From: Sporodiniella umbellata
Taxonomy: Eukaryota; Mucoromycota; Mucoromycetes; Mucorales; Rhizopodaceae
Direction of reading: 5' to 3'
Length of the DNA stretch: 39,697 nt
Assembly (NCBI GenBank): GCA_025677835.1
Contig: JAIXMR010000154.1
Span: forward strand, 1 to 39,697
Shown one piece after another: positions 33,452 through 39,697 of the stretch. Below the pieces are notes generated by a model that was not told where the DNA came from, did not search any database, and was given only the letters and a program-made list of their open reading frames with translations. How positions within the stretch are numbered: position 1 is the stretch's first letter; each line of letters starts with the position of its first letter. A program made the translations under genes and the position numbers.

Positions 33452-35815
33452 GCTTTTTCACGCTTTCCTTTTCAACTGAAAAAAAAAAAAAGGTTTTGAC
33501 ATGTTTATCCCTGAAAATAAGGGGTTATACGTGGCTTGTATTCTATAAAAGGAAATTATAATGCATCCAACGAATTTTATCCCTCAAGGTGTTCACAGCC
33601 AAATAAAAAAGGTTTTTATATGTCTGTTTTGATCTTTTTTGCGTTCGTAAAAAAACAGTGTGTTTTATGGCAAATGCTAGCTTGTATTCGTTTGCTTGAA
33701 TTCTGTATGTTGAGTTTATGAGCATATATATATATTAGTCAAAAAAAAGCCGGAAAAGAAGCTGCCCTTTCAATTAATACAAATGAGATTGTTTTATTGT
33801 CGATTTTCGTTTTGAACTTGAATAAGTGCTTTAAAGGTTGGCGCACACTGGCCACTTCGGCATCTAAAAACTAGAAATGTAGTACAAAAGCAATTGAGAT
33901 CAGGGTGAGATGTTAGTGTCAGTAGTTTCTTAGCCTCGCCAAAAGCAAGGCTTTATTTTTTCTTTAACTCTTTGTTTCAAATTTTCTTTTAAGAACATTT
34001 TTGTTAAAAGGTACTGTTAAGCCAGAAAATCTATGTAGACATTATGGAAATAATTGATCTGGCTTAGAAAGCGTGAACTATTAAAAGAGTCAGATCAAGT
34101 TGAACCGTTAGTTGCTGTACGAAAATAGTCCTTACTCGACGTATAGTATGAACAAATAAAAATATTGTTGATCATAAACCTGTTTCTAAAGTTTATTATA
34201 ACATTATCTTGGGTAACTTTCTTGATAACACTATATAGATGCTTTTTGTTTTTGTACAATTCAAAAAAATTGGCATATACCCAACAACTAGCGTTCGTTC
34301 GATTTAAAAGTTTCTAGTAAAAAAAACGATACGGGGTTCTTATATACAGTTTACCTGCTATTTTAGAACGTTGTGTTTGTGTAAGTTTTAGATATACATG
34401 ATTTTAAGAAGAGAGACTAGAAAGAGTGGGGTTTGGAGCAGGTTTAAACCACTTGCCGTTTTTTTTTAAGAAAAAAGAATGCTGTAACAGAATTATATTC
34501 AAAAAAAAAAACATTTTAAGCTAACTAAGTTTTGCTTTTAAATAAAATGTTCCTATTATGAAAGGGTTGTGTGTCGTTTTTAATCAATTACCGTTTGCTT
34601 TGATCAGCATGCTTCTTTCAGAAACAAAAGAACGTCTACAAATTGTCTATTACATTACAAGTTAGTATAGAGTGGACGTTAGTTTAAAGGTAGTGACAAG
34701 AAAAAAAAAAGAGAGAGATGAAACATTCTTCATAGCAAAATATACTTGCTGCGAAATAAGAATAATATCTACAACAAAATTAACAGAAGCACTCACAAAA
34801 TAAAAGTGCGAAGCTAGCTTAATGAACTCAAAAAAGGCTTGAAGACCGTCTCCCTTATGTTGAGATAGGCGTTTTGAACGATAAAATAGAGTAGTTAGTA
34901 TTTTTATGATATATAGTGGAGGCCTTAGAATCTGGTTATCTGCTATGGATGCTGCTTTTTTTTTTTTTTTTTACAATTTTTGATAGTACGTGTATCTCCG
35001 TTCCCTTTTTTTTTTTGGAAAAAATCTCTCGCACGCAAATGGAAACCAATCTTTCTTTATCTATTGCTATAAAATCTAATGATAAGTGCTTTGAAAACAC
35101 CAAGGGCTTAATGAGAATCAGTAGACTTTAAACTTCCAACCATATTAAGTCAACCAACATCTAATTTTTGTAGCTGGTAAAAAACTCAATAATAACCAAA
35201 AAAAGATATGATTACTATTTTTGGAAATGCTGTTTCCATACGTAAATCTCTGGAACTCGGCATGCAAAAAGAACCGAGATTGCGAATTTTTTTTTTCAGC
35301 ATCCGTTAGTAATCGTCGACTTTAACCAAACGTTTTTAAAAGGGCGATTTTTTTTTTTTTGGGAACACCGATTTTCAAAGACTTGACTAGAAAGTTGGTG
35401 ATAGGCACCCCTCAGAGAAGAGTAACTACACTAATCTGTAAAACTATTAAGTTTTTTTCATGTTATTTTCTCATAGCTTGTTATAGCGGAAAACTATAAT
35501 AAAGAAAGCATATGTATTACAAGTTTATTCAGTTACGAAAACTGTTTTTGTCTGTTGTCGAATTTGGAAAACTCAAGTTTAAAGTTACAGAGCTTTCAAA
35601 TTGCAACCAACTTGTTTCTCGTACTACCTAAGATCTGTACTCGCTATTGGATGAGTTTTTTTTCATTCATTCCTTGGAAAAAAATGTACGAGGCAATTAT
35701 CAATGCTAACCACAGAGTGTAACAGATCACTCTATGACACATCTTTAGCCGGAGATAGAATTGAATGGTTATAAATCAACTGAAAATAAACGTTACGCCT
35801 TTTTTTCCCACTAAA
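33452..35815. other. 2.4-kb gene-poor AT-rich spacer
   Basis: Nothing recognisable as a gene on either strand. It contains long T/A homopolymers, a T-run/A-run dyad at about 34460-34477, and must hold the promoters of GUF1 (left end) and of the PLP enzyme (right end). Confidence 0.6.
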
Positions 35816-37104
35816 ATGACCAAAACTTTTGGTAAAGTACTAAGAGAAGATTTTCCTTTTGAAAAGAACTATATCCCAATTTGCCATGGCTCCTTTGGAT
35901 CTTACCCCAACTCTCTGAAGCCTCTTTTAGAAGAGTACCGAGAACGGGCTGAAAGTCACCCTGATCGCTGGCAACGTTTTGAAGTGCGTGAGTTAATCAA
36001 ACACAATCTTGAACAAGTAGCGCCTTTGTTGAAATGTAGTCCAAATGACATTGTTTTCTCTGAAAACGCCACTTCTGGGGTCGCAAATGTTTTGAGAAGT
36101 TTCCCATTTGAAGAGGGCGATAAAATCTTATGTGTAAGTCCTACAAAGCATTATTTTTAAAGAAAAGAAGGGTATACTTGACATTCAATTTTAAATAGTT
36201 TCAAACAGTTTATGCAAACTGCGGTAAAATGCTTGAGTTTTTAGAAAATTACAAAAAAGTACAACTTGTTCGTGTTCAGTTGGACTATCCTCTAGAGGAT
36301 TCTGAAGTTCTCAATCTAACAAGGGAGGCTATTGAAAGAGAAAACGCGAAAGACGGTATTCAGAAAATCAAACTATGTCTATTAGACGCAATCAGCTCTA
36401 TTCCTGGCGTTTGTAAGCCTTATCAAGAAATGGTTAAGTTACTTAAAGAATACGGCATCAAGTCTTTGGTAGATGGTGCACACGCTGTCGGTCAGATTGA
36501 CTTAAATATGGAAGAGTCTGACCCAGACTTTTTTGTCACTAATTGCCACAAGTGGCTATTCACACCTAGAGGCTGTGCAATCCTTTATGTTGCCAAACGT
36601 AACCAAGGATTGATTCACCCCACATCGATTAACTATGCTTACAAACACCACGAAAATCCTGATGATTCATCATCGTTCCAAGAAGAGTACTATCCTGGGG
36701 TTATGGATTTAAGGCCCTATCTTACAGTGCATGCTGGAATCAAGTATCGCGAGTCACTTGGTGGCGAAGAGGCTATTCGCAAATATACACACGAACTGGC
36801 TGTTGAAGGAGGAGAGCTCGTTGCAAAGCTTTTAGACACACAAGTAATGGAAAACTCTACCAAAACTCTGACAGCCAATATGGTCAACGTTGAGCTGCCT
36901 ATACCTTCTACAGTAACTCTATCTGATGCCGAGATGTTTAGCTATTTCATGAAAAAGTCTATTTACGAGCACAATACTACTCTAGTAGTATACAAAAACA
37001 ACGGAAAATGGTGGGTGCGGCTATGTGCTCAAGTGTATCTAGATTTAGAAGACTTTAAGGCTGTTGGAGAAATTTTGCTGAAGCTGTTAAAAGAGCTCAA
37101 ATAA
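35816..37104 (+). CDS. Class V PLP-dependent enzyme, Egt2-like (hercynylcysteine sulfoxide lyase/cysteine desulfhydrase family)
   Basis: Fold-type I PLP enzyme of the aminotransferase class V family. Exons 35816-36133 and 36199-37104 give 407 residues. Near the N terminus is the cofactor/substrate loop CHGSFGSYPNSL. The central DGAHAVGQIDLNM contains the Asp/His that contact PLP, and FVTNCHKWLFTPRGCAILYV carries the Schiff-base lysine at about residue 224. The C-terminal part includes GWWVRLCAQVYL-like residues for the substrate carboxylate. The architecture matches fungal Egt2 (ergothioneine synthesis, C-S lyase) and related isopenicillin-N-epimerase-like or cysteine desulfhydrase proteins; the substrate cannot be decided from sequence alone, and no Egt1 is in the window. 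An in-frame codon set continues upstream to 35765, but the ATG at 35816 (AAAATGACC) has better context. Confidence 0.85.
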
Positions 37105-37841
37105 ATATTTTTTTTTTTCTTTTCTTTACAACTTACCCTAGCGGGCATACCCAAGGATAAGTCCTCTAGTAGCTTTTGATTGTACCGTGCTCGCCCAAGT
37201 GTCTAATTAAAAGCATTCGCTTGATAGAACACGATGGTTGTAGAGATGTACAAAACCATTTGCCATAGAGCGCCGTTAGATATCAGAATTTTATAAATGT
37301 TACTGAAATCTTCTGATTTAGTGTTCTACGTATCAATTGAGGTGTAAGTTGTCAAAAAACTTACAACGTACTTTTTTAGGTGAATAGTTTTTTAAAGGAA
37401 TAGAAGAAAAGACACAATTTTACAAAAACAAATAACACTAATCTATGTTTATATTGGTTAAATTAAAATACTCTAAGCTATAGTGCTGTCATTAATTATA
37501 GCTTTCTAGTTACATATCGATAATACAATTGTTTTTAGAAAAGAAAAAGTAGTACAATTATATACTATATTATAGTGTTATCACAATTTGCAAAGTTTAA
37601 AGTTGGTCATATTACGACAATACAGTATTAGATAGGCTTTCCCATGTATTTGCTATGCAAGTATACATGAAGAAACCTTATCTATTGAACACAGCTAATG
37701 TTTACTCTCCTTCATTGTAGTGGTTTTTAGATACTCCCATTGCATACTGTTAAAAAAACATTCGTTTCAGGTCTTGGTAGTTACGAGCAGTAAATCCAGA
37801 ACTTAGCTGAGATTGAGCTTTTTTTGCTTTTTTGCTGGCTA
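37105..37841. other. Spacer between the PLP enzyme and MID1
   Basis: An AT-rich 737-bp interval with no coding signal; it contains the 3' UTR of the left gene and the promoter of MID1. Confidence 0.6.
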
Positions 37842-39317
37842 ATGTTTGTATTTAGTTGTTTTGTAATATTGTTGATATGCATTTCGCCAATATTATGCCA
37901 AACAACGCAACTTCAAAATAATCAGATCAAATCGGCATCGCTTTCGTCCGATGCAGGCTACCAGTATTATTACTTCTCCATTCCTGCACAAACACAACTC
38001 TCCTCTTCAACCCCAAATATATACCTTACTATCGCCAGCTGCAATGTTTTGGGTTTGAGTGCTTACCTATCAACATCAAGCAATGTTACAATGCCGCAAA
38101 ACAGAATTCTTCTCAACAACACAAATGGCCTGATCTCTTGGAACAGTAATCATTCAACAAGTGAAATTTGGGTTACGGTTAGTACAAACCAAACGACTTC
38201 TGGAATGTATGAAATTGGAGCATCCACTCAACGTAAGTTACAGCCATAATTTACAAGACATTGATGTACTTTAACAGGAAGCGTTCATTTAATGTACAAT
38301 AGTACGGATTCGACTGTACCCTCAGTAACCTTGGATGACACAGATGCAAATAATGCCTTATTCTTAACAAACTCTTTGAATGGTAATTTACCTAACAACA
38401 CACTTATTATCACTTCAGATCAACCTGATGAACTTTCTCGATCTATTTGTGCTGCTAAAATGAACACTGTTTCCAACATTAACCTTAATCAAACTATGAC
38501 GACCCGAGGTCCAACAAACGATACTCGATACCAGCTATTTGTTTCAGGTCTTGCTGAAGCATCGTCATATAAAGCCTATCTACTTCATACAACCGAAGGG
38601 ATAACAGGGATGACAGAGCCCTTTACTTTCTATACAAAAGCAGGATCTGTTTGTCGACTGGTTCATGATTTGACGTTTTGTAACCAAGTTGCCTATAGTG
38701 TTGCCTCCAATCCTAACATTGATCGCTGGTCCCTGGCAGCACAATATGATACTCAAGCCCAGGCATTATTTGAACCATTTGCTACCTCTCTGTCTCAATT
38801 TAATTGCGAGTCAACGCAATACTCTCTGGTACGCAATTGTACTGACTGCCATCGGGACTACAAGTCTTGGCTCTGTGCAGTGACGATACCAAGATGTACT
38901 GACAATTCAACTCTATCACAAGATCACAAGCTCCGATCAGCCCCAGCAGCACCTGCTATACGCAATATACCCGTCAATGGTTCTAGAAACCCATGGGTAG
39001 ATAGTGCTTTAAGCCCTGGTGAATCTACTGAGCTATTACCATGTATCGATTTGTGTTACCATGTTGTACAAAGTTGTCCTCCTTATTTGCAGTTCCATTG
39101 TCCGGCAGGGGACTTAGTGAGTAACCAATATGGTTATTGGCAGACTGGAAAGACAGTGGTAAATAACATAGCTTATCAATTTGATGCCAACCACCCTACT
39201 TGTAATCGTATGGGCGTAGATGCAAAGTTACTTACAATTGCTAACAATGGACATAGCATAAAAAGGATTTCTTTCTTTTATTGTTTTATACTAGCTATTT
39301 TTTTTTGTATGAAATAA
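37842..39317 (+). CDS. MID1: Mid1-like stretch-activated calcium channel subunit
   Basis: Plasma-membrane/ER glycoprotein that partners the Cch1 channel and mediates calcium influx on stress or mechanical stretch. Exons 37842-38232 and 38278-39317 give 476 residues. A signal peptide (MFVFSCFVILLICISPILC) precedes an Asn/Ser/Thr-rich ectodomain with many N-x-S/T sites. The diagnostic Mid1 Cys-rich region reads FCNQVAYSVASNPNIDRW, YSLVRNCTDCHRDYKSWLCA, VTIPRC, then LLPCIDLCYHVVQSCPPYLQ and FHCP. The C terminus is a short hydrophobic segment (FFYCFILAIFFCMK), which could be a GPI-anchor signal or membrane anchor. The ATG at 37842 is the first Met in frame. Confidence 0.95.
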
Positions 39318-39367
39318 ATGCTAAGACATTTGCTAATACAACAGTCGTTCATATTTATTTTTACAGT

Positions 39368-39697
39368 CTAAAATTGAGACATAACCTCAAGAGAATCTAT
39401 GACCTCTTGCACAGTAGGTAAATACCAAAGAGCCTGTGTTTGTCTGTCTTCAGGACCCACCATAACAGAGAATTTCTTACTCAAATCACTGGTTTTTCTC
39501 AGAGTTTTGAACATGTCCTCGTCTGTTCGGTCATCGCCACAACACATGACAAAATCAAACGGTGTTGAGCTACTCAACAACCGTTTCAAAATCTCCCCTT
39601 TATTGACCATTGCTGGGCGTACTTCTATATTTTTCTTTCCTACTAAAACTTCGAGTGGGAATTTGCTAAGAATAGCCTGTTCTAAATGATTCTGACA
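39368..39697 (-). CDS. TPS2: Trehalose-6-phosphate phosphatase, C-terminal part (cut by window edge)
   Basis: C-terminal 109 residues of an OtsB-type HAD phosphatase domain, which removes phosphate from trehalose-6-phosphate to give the stress protectant trehalose. Visible features are VGKKNIEVRPAMVNKGEIL (the substrate-cap Glu/Lys region) and the HAD motif CCGDDRTDEDMF with the Mg-binding acidic residues, then MVGPEDRQTQALWYLPTVQE before the stop. The frame is open to the right edge. In fungi this domain is normally the second half of a large Tps2 protein with an inactive synthase-like N domain; that part is outside the window. It converges on MID1 with 50 bp between stops. Confidence 0.93.
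   Translation of the reverse strand, partial: CQNHLEQAILSKFPLEVLVGKKNIEVRPAMVNKGEILKRLLSSSTPFDFVMCCGDDRTDEDMFKTLRKTSDLSKKFSVMVGPEDRQTQALWYLPTVQEVIDSLEVMSQF

Overview
This window looks like nuclear DNA of an early-diverging fungus, most probably Mucoromycota (Mucorales-like). The evidence is: fungal proteins (an Hsp104 disaggregase, a Mid1 calcium-channel subunit, a Tps2-type trehalose-phosphatase, a Tvp15 homolog, Pam17); many introns of about 45-65 nt with GT..AG ends, often containing poly-T or poly-A; AT-rich spacers full of homopolymer runs; and strong codon bias only in the abundant protein eEF1-gamma. The assignment to a phylum is inference. No search was run.

Layout from left to right. 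1-5.9 kb, all plus strand: the Hsp104-type disaggregase (5' end cut off), a glucose-6-phosphate 1-epimerase only 70 bp downstream, and a Surf4/Erv29 cargo receptor. 5.9-9.07 kb: a gene-poor AT-rich spacer holding a GC-richer block that may be a decayed 5S rRNA copy. 9.07-16.1 kb, plus strand: eEF1-gamma, an unrecognised basic/disordered protein, and a Kin1/Kin2-type kinase without a visible KA1 domain. 16.2-19.4 kb, compact: a tiny three-exon gene for a UQCC6/BRAWNIN-like complex III assembly microprotein (minus) shares a 156-bp divergent promoter with the spliceosomal SmG gene (plus), which converges on CLPTM1 (minus). 19.4-23.06 kb: gene-poor. 23.06-25.7 kb: Tvp15 (plus), an unrecognised poly-Ser protein (minus), and Pam17 (plus). 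25.7-29.7 kb: gene-poor, with several coding-like fragments on the minus strand. 29.7-33.5 kb: an unrecognised 212-residue protein (plus) converging on the 15-exon mitochondrial translation factor GUF1 (minus). 33.5-35.8 kb: gene-poor. 35.8-39.7 kb: an Egt2-like PLP enzyme (plus), Mid1 (plus), and the C-terminal end of a trehalose-6-phosphate phosphatase (minus) running off the right edge.

The genes do not form an operon or an obvious biosynthetic or defence cluster. They are housekeeping genes for protein disaggregation, secretory traffic (Surf4, Tvp15, CLPTM1), mitochondria (Pam17, GUF1, UQCC6), translation, splicing, calcium entry and trehalose. I did not find a convincing new multi-gene system. 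The most useful results are gene models that single-frame ORF views miss (the UQCC6-like gene, the complete SmG, a 10-nt microexon in Tvp15, a corrected splice acceptor in the epimerase), three unrecognised protein genes, a KA1-less kinase, and possible gene or RNA relics in the spacers. I saw no tRNA gene, intact rRNA gene, CRISPR array or intact transposon.
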